DNA of 64,000 nt from an uncultured Ruminiclostridium sp. (GTDB taxonomy: Bacteria; Bacillota; Clostridia; Oscillospirales; Ruminococcaceae). Under the pieces are notes generated by a model. That model worked only from the letters and a program-made list of their open reading frames with translations, searched no databases and was not told the origin of the DNA. A program made the position numbers and the translations under genes. The DNA lies in contig CAKSFR010000013.1 of assembly GCA_934454635.1 (NCBI GenBank), positions 1 through 64,000 of the forward strand, written 5' to 3'. Below, one piece after another: positions 53,220 through 61,081 of this stretch; the stretch's first letter is position 1; each line of letters opens with the position of its first letter.

Positions 53220-55115
53220 ATTATTTATACAGCAAACGCTTACGATATAATCGTTGTCGGGGCAGGCCACGCGGGCTGCGAAGCCGCTCTTGCCGCCGCA
53301 AGGCTCGGCAAAAAAACGGCGGTTTTTGTGCTTTCGCTTGATACTATCGCGAATATGCCGTGCAACCCGTGTATCGGCGGTTCGGCAAAAGGTCAGCTCG
53401 TCTGTGAAATTGACGCGCTGGGCGGTCAGATGGGCAAATCTGCGGACGCAACGTTCATTCAAAGCAGAGTTCTCAACAGAGGAAAGGGTCCCGCCGTACA
53501 TTCGCTTCGGGTTCAGTCCGACCGTGTAAAATATCACTCTTTCATGAAGCACGTCCTTGAATCTGAACCGCTGCTCGATATAAAACAGGACGAAGTTACC
53601 GAGATTTTCGCCGAAAAGGGGAAAGTAACGGGCGTAAAAACAAAGCTTGGGCTTTTCTATCCTGCGAAAGCCGTTATAATCACGACGGGAACGTACCTGA
53701 ACGGCGAAATTCACATAGGCGAGCTGAGCTATTCCTGCGGTCCCGACAATGTTGCTCCCGCAATTCCTCTTACGGAAAGCCTTAAAGCTCTCGGGCTTGA
53801 TATACGCAGATTCAAAACGGGTACGCCTGCGCGAGTCCACAAAAGAAGCATTGATTTTTCCGTTATGGAAGAACAATCGGGCGATGAGGAGATTATTCCG
53901 TTTTCGTTTGACAACAAGCTGCCGCTTGAAAATAAGGTCAAGTGCTATGTGACATACACAAACGCTGAAACGCACAAGGTCATTCTCGAAAATCTTGACC
54001 GTTCGCCGCTTTATTCGGGTCGGATTCACGGCATAGGTCCGCGATATTGTCCAAGTATCGAGGACAAAATCGTGCGGTTCAAGGGCAAGGAGCGTCATCA
54101 GCTTTTTGTTGAGCCTATGGGGCTTGATACCGACGAATATTATTTACAGGGAATGTCAACCTCGCTGCCTATTGATGTACAGATAAAATTTTTGCGCACG
54201 ATAAAGGGACTTGAAAACGTTGAAATAATGCGCCCCGCGTACGCTATCGAATACGACTGCTGCAATCCTCTGGAACTGTACGCAACGCTTGAAACAAAAA
54301 AAATCGAGGGGCTTTACGGAGCAGGTCAGTTTAACTGCACTTCCGGATATGAAGAAGCTGCCGCACAGGGTCTTATCGCGGGAATAAACGCCGCGCGCAA
54401 GCTCGACGGAAAAAATGCGATAGTTCTCGACCGCGCAAGCTCATATATCGGAACGCTTATCGACGATTTAGTTACAAAAGGCTGCGTTGAGCCGTACCGT
54501 ATGATGACGAGCAGAAGCGAATACCGCCTTATTTTACGTCAGGACAATGCACCCGAACGGCTTACCGCGCTTGGACATGAAATTGGACTGATAAGCGACG
54601 AAAGATATGCATTTTTCCTTGAAATGCAGGAAAAAGTTGAAACAGAAACGCAGCGTATACGCCGTGCGACAATTCACCCGTCAGAGGAACTGAACAAAAT
54701 GCTCACGGAAAAGGGTACAAGTCCGCTTACACAGGGCGTTAAATTTATTGAACTGCTAAAGCGGCCGCAAATCGGCTACAACGACCTGAAGCCGTTTGAC
54801 AAAAGTGCGCCGCAGCTTTCGGCGGATATAATAAGCAAAATTGAAATCAACATAAAATATGAAGGATATATTAAAACTCAGGAAGCGCAGATAAAGGAAA
54901 TGCGGAGGCTCGAGGGAAAGGCTCTCCCGACCGACCTCGACTACAAAACCATAAGCGGGCTGCGGCTCGAAGCGCAGGAAAAACTGAACAAACACAAGCC
55001 GCTCAACATAGGTCAGGCGGGGAGAATTTCGGGCGTAAATCCTGCGGACGTGTCCGTTCTGCTTATCTGGCTTGCTGCAAATTCAAAGGGAAGCGGGGAA
55101 AACGACAATGCTTGA
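53220..55115 (+). CDS. mnmG: tRNA uridine-5-carboxymethylaminomethyl modification enzyme MnmG
   Basis: 631 residues if translation begins at the ATT at 53220. With MnmE it modifies U34 of several tRNAs, using FAD. The FAD-binding motif VVGAGHAGCEAALAAARLG starts at about residue 13. The family signatures MPCNPCIGGSAKG, GKGPAVHSLRVQSDR and GQFNCTSGYEEAAAQGL follow. There is no ATG, GTG or TTG in frame between the upstream TAG (53205) and the FAD motif. GAGGGG (53207-53212) sits seven bases before ATT. The first standard start, GTG at 53328, would remove the FAD motif. It overlaps rsmG by eight bases. Confidence 0.9.
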   Translation: MIYTANAYDIIVVGAGHAGCEAALAAARLGKKTAVFVLSLDTIANMPCNPCIGGSAKGQLVCEIDALGGQMGKSADATFIQSRVLNRGKGPAVHSLRVQSDRVKYHSFMKHVLESEPLLDIKQDEVTEIFAEKGKVTGVKTKLGLFYPAKAVIITTGTYLNGEIHIGELSYSCGPDNVAPAIPLTESLKALGLDIRRFKTGTPARVHKRSIDFSVMEEQSGDEEIIPFSFDNKLPLENKVKCYVTYTNAETHKVILENLDRSPLYSGRIHGIGPRYCPSIEDKIVRFKGKERHQLFVEPMGLDTDEYYLQGMSTSLPIDVQIKFLRTIKGLENVEIMRPAYAIEYDCCNPLELYATLETKKIEGLYGAGQFNCTSGYEEAAAQGLIAGINAARKLDGKNAIVLDRASSYIGTLIDDLVTKGCVEPYRMMTSRSEYRLILRQDNAPERLTALGHEIGLISDERYAFFLEMQEKVETETQRIRRATIHPSEELNKMLTEKGTSPLTQGVKFIELLKRPQIGYNDLKPFDKSAPQLSADIISKIEINIKYEGYIKTQEAQIKEMRRLEGKALPTDLDYKTISGLRLEAQEKLNKHKPLNIGQAGRISGVNPADVSVLLIWLAANSKGSGENDNA

Positions 55116-55794
55116 ACAATTTGCCAATGCGGGGATAACGCTGACCGAATTTCAGGCAAAACAGCTTGAAATGCTGACCGATTTTATGCTTGATTACAAC
55201 AAAAATGTCAATCTCACCCGTATAACCGAGCCGAACGAGGTAATCGAAAAGCACTATATTGACAGTATTCTTCCGCTTATGATGATTGATGTTCCACGTG
55301 GAACATTATGCGCGGATATAGGCACAGGGGCGGGTTTTCCCTCTCTGCCTATGAAAATATATCGTCCCGACCTTGAATTTACGCTTATAGACAGTCTTGG
55401 GAAACGCATAACCTACCTTGACCTTGCCTGTGAAAAGCTCGGTATAACCTGTCAGACAATTCACGCGAGAAGCGAAGAAGCAGCGAAAAAACCCGAGCTT
55501 CGCGACAGCTTTGGTTTCGTTACGGCACGGGCAGTCGCGGCACTCAACATTCTTTGTGAATACTGTCTGCCCTACGTTAAAAAGGGCGGCGTTTTTGCTG
55601 CGCTCAAGGGTTCAGAGGATGAAACAAAGCTCGCGGAAAATGCTGTAAAAAAACTCGGTGGGGAAATCACAGACGTGAAAAAATACAAGCTTCCGTCGGG
55701 CGACGCGCGGCAGCTTGTAATAATAAAAAAAATTTCGGATACTCCTCCGCAGTATCCGCGCGCCGGCGGAGTTATTGCAAAAAGACCGCTTTAG
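55108..55794 (+). CDS. rsmG: 16S rRNA (guanine-527-N7)-methyltransferase RsmG
   Basis: 228 residues from the ATG at 55108 (GGGGAAAA upstream; overlaps the mnmG stop). The SAM-binding fold has DIGTGAGFPSLPMKI, LIDSLGKRITYL and VTARAVAALNIL. It methylates G527 of 16S rRNA; its loss gives low-level streptomycin resistance in other bacteria. A parS site lies inside the reading frame (55290-55305), encoding DVPRGT. Confidence 0.94.
   Translation: MLEQFANAGITLTEFQAKQLEMLTDFMLDYNKNVNLTRITEPNEVIEKHYIDSILPLMMIDVPRGTLCADIGTGAGFPSLPMKIYRPDLEFTLIDSLGKRITYLDLACEKLGITCQTIHARSEEAAKKPELRDSFGFVTARAVAALNILCEYCLPYVKKGGVFAALKGSEDETKLAENAVKKLGGEITDVKKYKLPSGDARQLVIIKKISDTPPQYPRAGGVIAKRPL
55290..55305. promoter_or_regulatory. 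parS site 3, inside rsmG
   Basis: TGTTCCACGTGGAACA, identical to site 2 and placed within the rsmG coding sequence about 2.1 kb away. Intragenic parS sites near the origin are known in Firmicutes. Confidence 0.8.
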
Positions 55795-55799
55795 GGGAA

Positions 55800-55916
55800 G
55801 TGGGAAAGGGAAGGCGGCGAGCGTAGCGAGCCGCAGCAGCGGAGTCTTTATTTTCTTGGGCAGGCGGCGTTTCGCAAAGTGGGAAAGACGTCGGGGATTG
55901 AGAAAGCCGCCGTGTG
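55800..55916. repeat. Degenerate cloverleaf element J
   Basis: GTGGGAAAGGG and TTTCGCAAAGTGGGAAAG repeats, a small CGGC/GCCG hairpin (about 55815-55835), and the right module ending GAGAAAGCCGCCG (about 55898-55911). The three-armed core is absent. It lies between rsmG and the Wzz-like gene. Confidence 0.6.
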
Positions 55917-55941
55917 AAAAAGATGAGCAAATTGAAAGGGC

Positions 55942-56595
55942 GTGGTCGGACTGAAAAAATTGCTTCGGGTAATACGCAGAAACTGGAGAATGGCAGTCGT
56001 TGTGATTATCCTTATGACTATCTGCGGATATGTTCTCGCGGCTTACGGGCTGCAAAAACACTACATTACAACTGCGGAAATTTATATTGAAAGCACTGAC
56101 GGCACTTCGTCAACCGAAAAAGCTGAAACCTGCGCTCTTCTTTTTACAAGTCCGCAGATGTACAATATTGTAAATTCAACTCTTGTTTCGGGATTTTCGT
56201 ACGCCGAATTTGACCGAATGGTGACAATAAATAAGAAAAACGATACTCAGATTCTTGAAATTTCAACCGACTGCGATAATTCGGACGCGTCGTACAAACT
56301 GATAACGAAATTTCTTGACTTGATGCCAAACGTTATTGAAAGCTATCGGGCAGAGGCAAAAATAACTATAATGCGCGACCCTGTTCAGCCATCGGAGCCG
56401 TCATTTCCGGACGAAAAACTGTTCACAATATTCGGTGCGGTTCTGGGAACGGTTTTGTCGGTTCTCGCAATTCTTTTGATATGGAAGCTTGACAACAGCA
56501 TAACGGCAGAAGACGATCTGACTCAGATGTATGATTTGCCAATACTCGGCGAAATCCCCGATTTTGACAGGGAGATTGATTATCTGGGAAGATAA
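55942..56595 (+). CDS. Wzz/YveK-like polysaccharide co-polymerase
   Basis: 217 residues with a GTG start. Two membrane helices (about 16-36 and 161-182) flank an extracytoplasmic domain (TTAEIYIESTDG ... PVQPSEPSFPDE), as in Wzz/YveK/CapA proteins. The C-terminal tail (ITAEDDLTQMYDLPILGEIPDF) is the part that activates BY-kinases in Firmicutes. No tyrosine kinase or glycosyltransferase gene is adjacent, which is unusual. The GAAAGGG site is only one base from GTG, so the start is uncertain. Confidence 0.75.
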   Translation: MVGLKKLLRVIRRNWRMAVVVIILMTICGYVLAAYGLQKHYITTAEIYIESTDGTSSTEKAETCALLFTSPQMYNIVNSTLVSGFSYAEFDRMVTINKKNDTQILEISTDCDNSDASYKLITKFLDLMPNVIESYRAEAKITIMRDPVQPSEPSFPDEKLFTIFGAVLGTVLSVLAILLIWKLDNSITAEDDLTQMYDLPILGEIPDFDREIDYLGR

Positions 56596-56628
56596 TTTAA
56601 ATTTACTATAAATTTTAAAAGGTACATT

Positions 56629-57119
56629 ATGAATAAGCAGGAAATATATACGACTTTCTCAAAAAAGAAGGAATAACCCACGAAATTACCGAACACAAGG
56701 CTGTCTTTAATATGGCGGAGCTTTCCGAAATTGACATTCCATATCCCGAAGCTGACGCGAAAAACCTCTTTGTGCGCGACGATAAGAAGCGCAGCTATTA
56801 TCTTATCACCGTAAAGGGCGACAAGCGCGTTGATTTAAAGGAATTTCGGCAGAAAAACGACACACGCGCGCTCAGTTTTGCATCAGAAAATGACCTTATG
56901 GACATACTAAAACTCACTCCCGGCTCGGTCACTCCCCTTGGAATCCTAAACGATGACGAACGCAAAGTCATATTCTATCTGGACAAGGATTTTACCGAAC
57001 CACCACAAATAATAGGAGTTCACCCAAACGAAAACACCGCAACCGTTTGGTTGAAAATTGATGATCTCATCAGCATTATCAAAAATCACGGCAACGCCGT
57101 CAACATCACGGAAATATAA
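56629..57119 (+). pseudogene. ybaK: YbaK/ProX-type tRNA-editing protein, frameshifted near the N-terminus
   Basis: The ATG at 56629 (AAAAGG upstream) encodes MNKQEI and then goes out of frame in the run ATATATA (56644-56650). If two bases are removed there, the frame continues YDFLKKEGITHEITEHKAVFN into the open frame that has its next ATG at 56712. The restored protein is about 163 residues, a YbaK/PrdX-like domain that hydrolyses mischarged tRNA (Cys or Ala on tRNA-Pro). Key later residues remain (YYLITVKGDKRVDLK, GSVTPLGIL). It may be a pseudogene, a phase-variable gene or a sequence error. The part from 56712 alone would lack the N-terminal strand and helix. Confidence 0.75.
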
Positions 57120-57121
57120 CG

Positions 57122-57150
57122 AAATCCCGCTTTTATAGGCGGGATTTTTG
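57122..57150 (+). terminator. Terminator after ybaK
   Basis: The stem AAATCCCGC/GCGGGATTT followed by TTTG. Confidence 0.75.
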
Positions 57151-57167
57151 CTATCATAGGAAAGGAA

Positions 57168-57300
57168 TGGGGGCGCGAAGCGCGCGCAGTGGCGAGCGAA
57201 GCGAGGAAATGCGCGCGCGGAGCGCAGCTGTGGTAAAGCAGAACGTAGCGACTGCGGCGTCAGCGAAAGTGAGGAAAAAATCGGGGAAATTGAAAGCCGC
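57168..57300. repeat. Degenerate cloverleaf element K1
   Basis: A reduced core around 57170-57232 (GCGCGAAGCGCGCGC ... TGCGCGCGCGGAGCGC) with a short GCGAG repeat instead of arms. The right module follows: GACTGCGGCGT at 57250, ending GGGGAAATTGAAAGCCGC at 57300. This module is directly opposed to the left module of K2. Confidence 0.7.
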
Positions 57301-57316
57301 TGTGCAGCTGCATTCG

Positions 57317-57510
57317 GCGGCTTTCAATTTCCCCGCAATATATCACACTCTGCAAAACGCCGCCAATCAGACGATAGTGCTTCTCCCCTAACCCGCGCAC
57401 TTTCATCTATCGGCGGGGTGCGGCGCACGCGGGATTTTGCTTCGCAAAATCCTCGAGCGGCTTCGCCGCTCTGCCACGTTTCGGCAAAGCCGAAACGCGG
57501 CGCGTGCGCC
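57317..57510. repeat. Cloverleaf repeat element K2
   Basis: The left module GCGGCTTTCAATTTCCCC (57317-57334) is the exact reverse complement of the K1 end. The core (57422-57510) has a perfect 10-base outer stem GGCGCACGCG/CGCGTGCGCC with arms GGATTTTGC (loop TTC), AGCGGC (loop TTC) and CGTTTCGGC (loop AAA). The third arm resembles the third arm of A, B and C. It lies seven bases from the stop codon of the radical SAM gene. Confidence 0.85.
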
Positions 57511-57517
57511 GCCCGCA

Positions 57518-58378
57518 CTATCCCTCCCACACAGGCGTCATATCCAGCGTTTCGCAACCTTTCTCCTGTGTGAAGCCGTCGAAGTTAAGCTCCGCACAGA
57601 GATCGGTCACCTTGCGATATTCAAATGTTGTGATACGGCGGTTAAGCTCGGGAAATTCAGAAGCTCTGTAACACGGCGTGTATTGCCGCATAATGCTGAG
57701 AAGCGGACGATTCGGAAGTCCCGAAAGCCATTCTATCAGCTTCATGCTGTCTTTGTAACAGCCCGGCAGAACGAGATGCCGCACAATTACTCCTTTTTTC
57801 ATTATTCCGTCGGTTATTTCGGCTTTAGGCTGCTGTCTGAGCATTTCTTTAAGCGCGGCGGAAGCTTGCTCAAAATAATCGGGCGCTGCTGAGTATTTCG
57901 CCGAAAGTTCACTGCTATAATACTTTAAATCAGGAAGATAAATGTCGATAAGCCCGTCAAGCCGTCGTATCGTTTCAGCTTTTTCATACCCGCCCGTGTT
58001 CATCACAACGGGTATTTTCAGACTGGGCTTCAGTTTTTCAAGCAGCGGTATAAGCCGATGAAGATACTGCGTCGGCGTAACGAGGTTTATATTATGCACA
58101 TTCTTTTCCTGTAACGCAAGAATTTCCTCGGAAAGCTGCTCGTCGGTAATATCTCGTCCGAAATGCTCGTGACTTACAGGATAATTCTGGCAGAACGGAC
58201 ATTTCAGCACACACCCGCTGAAAAAAATCGCTCCGCTTCCGTTTTTTCCCGTAATAACAGGCTCTTCGCCTCTGTGAACCATTATTTTCGCAATGCGAAG
58301 CGTATCCCCGCAGCCGCAGAAACCGAATTTTTCCATTCTGTCTGCTTCGCATTCTCTCGGACAAATTTCACATTTCAT
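57518..58378 (-). CDS. Radical SAM protein, PflA-like activating enzyme family
   Basis: 286 residues from the ATG at 58378 (GAAAGG upstream). An N-terminal Cys cluster (CEICPRECEADR ... FCGCG) precedes the radical SAM Cx3Cx2C motif CVLKCPFC and the NTGGYEK motif. The fold matches the pyruvate formate-lyase-activating-like branch. A glycyl-radical enzyme is not visible nearby, so the target is unknown. It overlaps the upstream gene by 11 bases. Confidence 0.85.
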   Translation of the reverse strand: MKCEICPRECEADRMEKFGFCGCGDTLRIAKIMVHRGEEPVITGKNGSGAIFFSGCVLKCPFCQNYPVSHEHFGRDITDEQLSEEILALQEKNVHNINLVTPTQYLHRLIPLLEKLKPSLKIPVVMNTGGYEKAETIRRLDGLIDIYLPDLKYYSSELSAKYSAAPDYFEQASAALKEMLRQQPKAEITDGIMKKGVIVRHLVLPGCYKDSMKLIEWLSGLPNRPLLSIMRQYTPCYRASEFPELNRRITTFEYRKVTDLCAELNFDGFTQEKGCETLDMTPVWEG

Positions 58379-59618
58379 TATATTGACCTTTCGTATCTTT
58401 TTTATCTGAGATCGCTCGCTCCGCTTCTCCGAACGCCAGAACAAGCCGTTCCTCATACGCGGGAATATCGCGGTATTGATTCGCTTCAAGCTCCGCAAGC
58501 GTATGACAGAGAGTGATAACTGAACTATACTGTTTAAGCTTAAGAATTTTTTCGTAAATGCTCCAGTAGTTCGTTATCATGCGCTTTCTCATAAGATTTT
58601 TCATTTTTTCATTTTTGCAGAGCGCATGGTCAAAGCTGTATGCAAGCGCAGTTCCTCCGTAAAAAAATGTATAATTTTTTCTTATTTTAACAAGGTCAAT
58701 GCCGTCAAGTTGGGGCATCCTCCAATCGGCAAGAGCCTGAGCCATTTTCACAAAAATATCGGTTATTTCGACCCCGTTCCCGTTATAGATAAGGTCAAGA
58801 AAATCGCTCGCTATCCTTGAATAATTTTCATTGCTTTCGCCGACCGTAAAAACTCTGTCGACACTGAAAAGCTCCTCGGCGGAAACTCCCCGACAGGCAA
58901 CCGCATAAAGTTCAATGAGATTCTGCCGCTCGGTAAGGTCGGATATATCGGGATATGAGTCCTTTTTTCTTTTGAACACTTCGCTTGCATTTTCGGGAGA
59001 GATCGGTCTGTTATTAAGCTGTAAGTGCGCATTGAAACGACGAAAATTCACTTTATCCATAAGTTCTTTTTCCGAAATTGCCTGCTTCATGTAAAAGCCG
59101 GTCACCGCAAGATGAACGGTATCTATATAATGCCTGCCCATTCCCGAATCGGGGTTAAAACTTTTCTTCGCGTTTTTTTCGGCAGCGCGCGAAAGCCGCG
59201 CGTTTACACGGCGAAAATCCGCGTTAGTATCTATAATATTAAGCCGCAGAAGTATAGGCTCGTTTACGGAAATTTCATTTTTCTCACGGTGCAGAGGAAT
59301 AAGCCGCACCGTCTTTCCGCGATACAGCAGATTTACCAGCAGCCCGAGCCGCGCGACGCCGACAGCGCCCTCATTCACGCCGTCTATGTACTTTTTTATA
59401 TAGCTTAAAAAAGGTTTATCCTGTATGAACAGCAATGTGAACAGATCCAGCTCAAGTTCCTGCACAGCGCTTATTGTATCAGCGCCGAACAGAAAAGGTC
59501 TCATTTTTTCAAGAAATTCAACCGATTTTCCGTCTGAAATTATCCTGTTTACATTTATAAATCGCCTTGTTAAAGGCTTCGGAACAGCCGTCACGGTTAT
59601 TTTTAACGTCTGTGCCAT
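58368..59618 (-). CDS. Uncharacterised 416-residue protein
   Basis: I do not recognise the family. It is a soluble, mostly helical protein with no signal peptide, membrane helix or obvious catalytic motif. Notable features are basic stretches (NARLSRAAEKNAKKSF, KNEKMKNLMRKRM) and regularly spaced hydrophobic helices. AAAGGAGG lies before the ATG. It sits 13 bases downstream of the rsmI stop and overlaps the radical SAM gene, so the three are probably one operon. Confidence 0.7.
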   Translation of the reverse strand: MAQTLKITVTAVPKPLTRRFINVNRIISDGKSVEFLEKMRPFLFGADTISAVQELELDLFTLLFIQDKPFLSYIKKYIDGVNEGAVGVARLGLLVNLLYRGKTVRLIPLHREKNEISVNEPILLRLNIIDTNADFRRVNARLSRAAEKNAKKSFNPDSGMGRHYIDTVHLAVTGFYMKQAISEKELMDKVNFRRFNAHLQLNNRPISPENASEVFKRKKDSYPDISDLTERQNLIELYAVACRGVSAEELFSVDRVFTVGESNENYSRIASDFLDLIYNGNGVEITDIFVKMAQALADWRMPQLDGIDLVKIRKNYTFFYGGTALAYSFDHALCKNEKMKNLMRKRMITNYWSIYEKILKLKQYSSVITLCHTLAELEANQYRDIPAYEERLVLAFGEAERAISDKKDTKGQYNEM

Positions 59619-59631
59619 TCCGATACCTCCT

Positions 59632-60462
59632 TTACTCGTTGACTAATTTATTATAAATTTCACTTTTAGTATATTTTGTTTGCTTTGCAGCTTCCTTACA
59701 AGCCTCCGAAAGCTTCATTCCTCCGTCGGCAAGCTTCTTAGCGTTTTCGCACACTTCTTCTAAAGTAAGACTTGTTTTTTCGGCAGGCTCTTCCTCAGCG
59801 CCCGCAACTATAAGCACATATTCACCTTTCGGCGTTTTATCGCGGTAATATTCCAGCATTTCCGAAATAGTTCCGCGTAAAATTTCTTCATGAATTTTCG
59901 TAAGCTCGCGGCAAAGCGATATTTTTCTGTCGCCGAGCTGTTCCAAAAGGTCCTGCAATGTGAACAGCAGCTTATGCGGCGCTTCGTAGAATATCAAAGT
60001 GCGGCGAAAATTTTTTATTTCGTCAAGGTGTGCCTGACGCTGTTTTTTTGTCACGCTCAGAAATCCCTCAAAGCTGAAACGCGACGTCGGCAGTCCCGAA
60101 ACCGCAAGCGCGGACATTGCGGCGGTAGGGGAGGGAACGACCCTTATTTCAATGCCGCGTTCGGCGCAAAGACGAACCAGATCTTCTCCCGGGTCGCTTA
60201 TGCACGGCATTCCCGCGTCGGTAACGACCGCGCAGCTTTCGCCGTTCTCGATCCGCCCGAGTATGTACTCGCCGCGTTCGCGGATATTGTGTTCGTGATA
60301 GCTTATAAGCGGCTTCTGAATACCGAAGTGCGTCAGAAGCTTCAGCGTTACACGGGTATCCTCCGCCGCGATAAAGTCAACGCTGCTGAGCGTTTCTACC
60401 GCGCGCGGGCTGAAATCCGAAAGGTTTCCTATCGGAGTTCCCACAACATATAATAAAGACAT
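59632..60462 (-). CDS. rsmI: 16S rRNA (cytidine-1402-2'-O)-methyltransferase RsmI
   Basis: 276 residues from the ATG at 60462 (GAAAGGA upstream; a longer frame adds 16 residues). It is a tetrapyrrole-methylase-fold enzyme: LYVVGTPIGNLSDFSPRA, AEDTRVTLKLL, VVTDAGMPCISDPGEDLVR and FYEAPHKLL. It methylates C1402 in the decoding centre. It is the first gene leftward of the AT-rich region and leads the rsmI-unknown-radical SAM operon. Confidence 0.94.
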   Translation of the reverse strand: MSLLYVVGTPIGNLSDFSPRAVETLSSVDFIAAEDTRVTLKLLTHFGIQKPLISYHEHNIRERGEYILGRIENGESCAVVTDAGMPCISDPGEDLVRLCAERGIEIRVVPSPTAAMSALAVSGLPTSRFSFEGFLSVTKKQRQAHLDEIKNFRRTLIFYEAPHKLLFTLQDLLEQLGDRKISLCRELTKIHEEILRGTISEMLEYYRDKTPKGEYVLIVAGAEEEPAEKTSLTLEEVCENAKKLADGGMKLSEACKEAAKQTKYTKSEIYNKLVNE

Positions 60463-60519
60463 GGTTATTATCCTTTCAACGTTAATTTTGTTCATATCGC
60501 GGATTTTCATGTATGTTTA

Positions 60520-61060
60520 AACCGCACTTTCACATACGAAAAAGGCTTAAACAAGCCCTTTTTTAACATTTTCAACCGAGTTTTCAACTGTTCATACGGC
60601 AAAAGCGGACTTTTTAAAGTACTTTTCCACACTTTCAACAATAAAACCTGTTGAAAACTATGTATATTACAGTTTGTAATTGGGAATCTGCCTTTTAAAT
60701 TTACAAAATGTAAAATAAACAAGAGATTTTCTTTTTTGTCAATTCCCGCAAACCCTATTGTTTAAAACAAAAACCGACATATAGAAAAACACCATAAAAT
60801 GATGTGTTCTTTTGTTTATTTTTACCATACATGAATGTCCGGCTTTGTCGCATCAAAATGTGTAAAACATTTTTGATATTTAACCGCAAAAATGCTTTAA
60901 AAACGCCGATTTTTAACTGTTTCAACAGAGTTTTCAACATTTGCTGATTTTTTTGACCCAAAAAAAGTAATTTTTTCAACATTTTCAACGGGAAAACCTG
61001 AGGAAAACTATGTTTTCTCCGATTAGGTTACAGTAAAGTGACAATAATACAATAAGTAGA
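60520..61060. other. AT-rich region with DnaA-box-like clusters (candidate origin region)
   Basis: About 570 bases between divergent genes, clearly AT-rich, with no supported gene. TTTTCAAC-type 9-mers occur in two clusters. The left cluster is at 60569, 60581, 60632 (CTTTCAACA) and 60649 (reverse strand), with a TTTTCCACA at 60623. The right cluster is at 60919, 60931, 60974 and 60983. AAACCTG-NN-GAAAACTATGT occurs in both (60644-60662 and 60995-61013), so the halves are partly duplicated. TTTTCCACA is a known DnaA-box form; TTTTCAACA differs by one base. With recF/dnaN close by this could be an origin or a DnaA-titration site. Confidence 0.5.
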
Positions 61061-61081
61061 AAAAACATAGGAGGATTTGAC

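Noticed and set aside
53328..55115. mnmG starting at GTG 53328
   Set aside because: It would remove the FAD-binding GAGHAG motif and about 36 conserved residues; the frame is open and conserved up to 53220.
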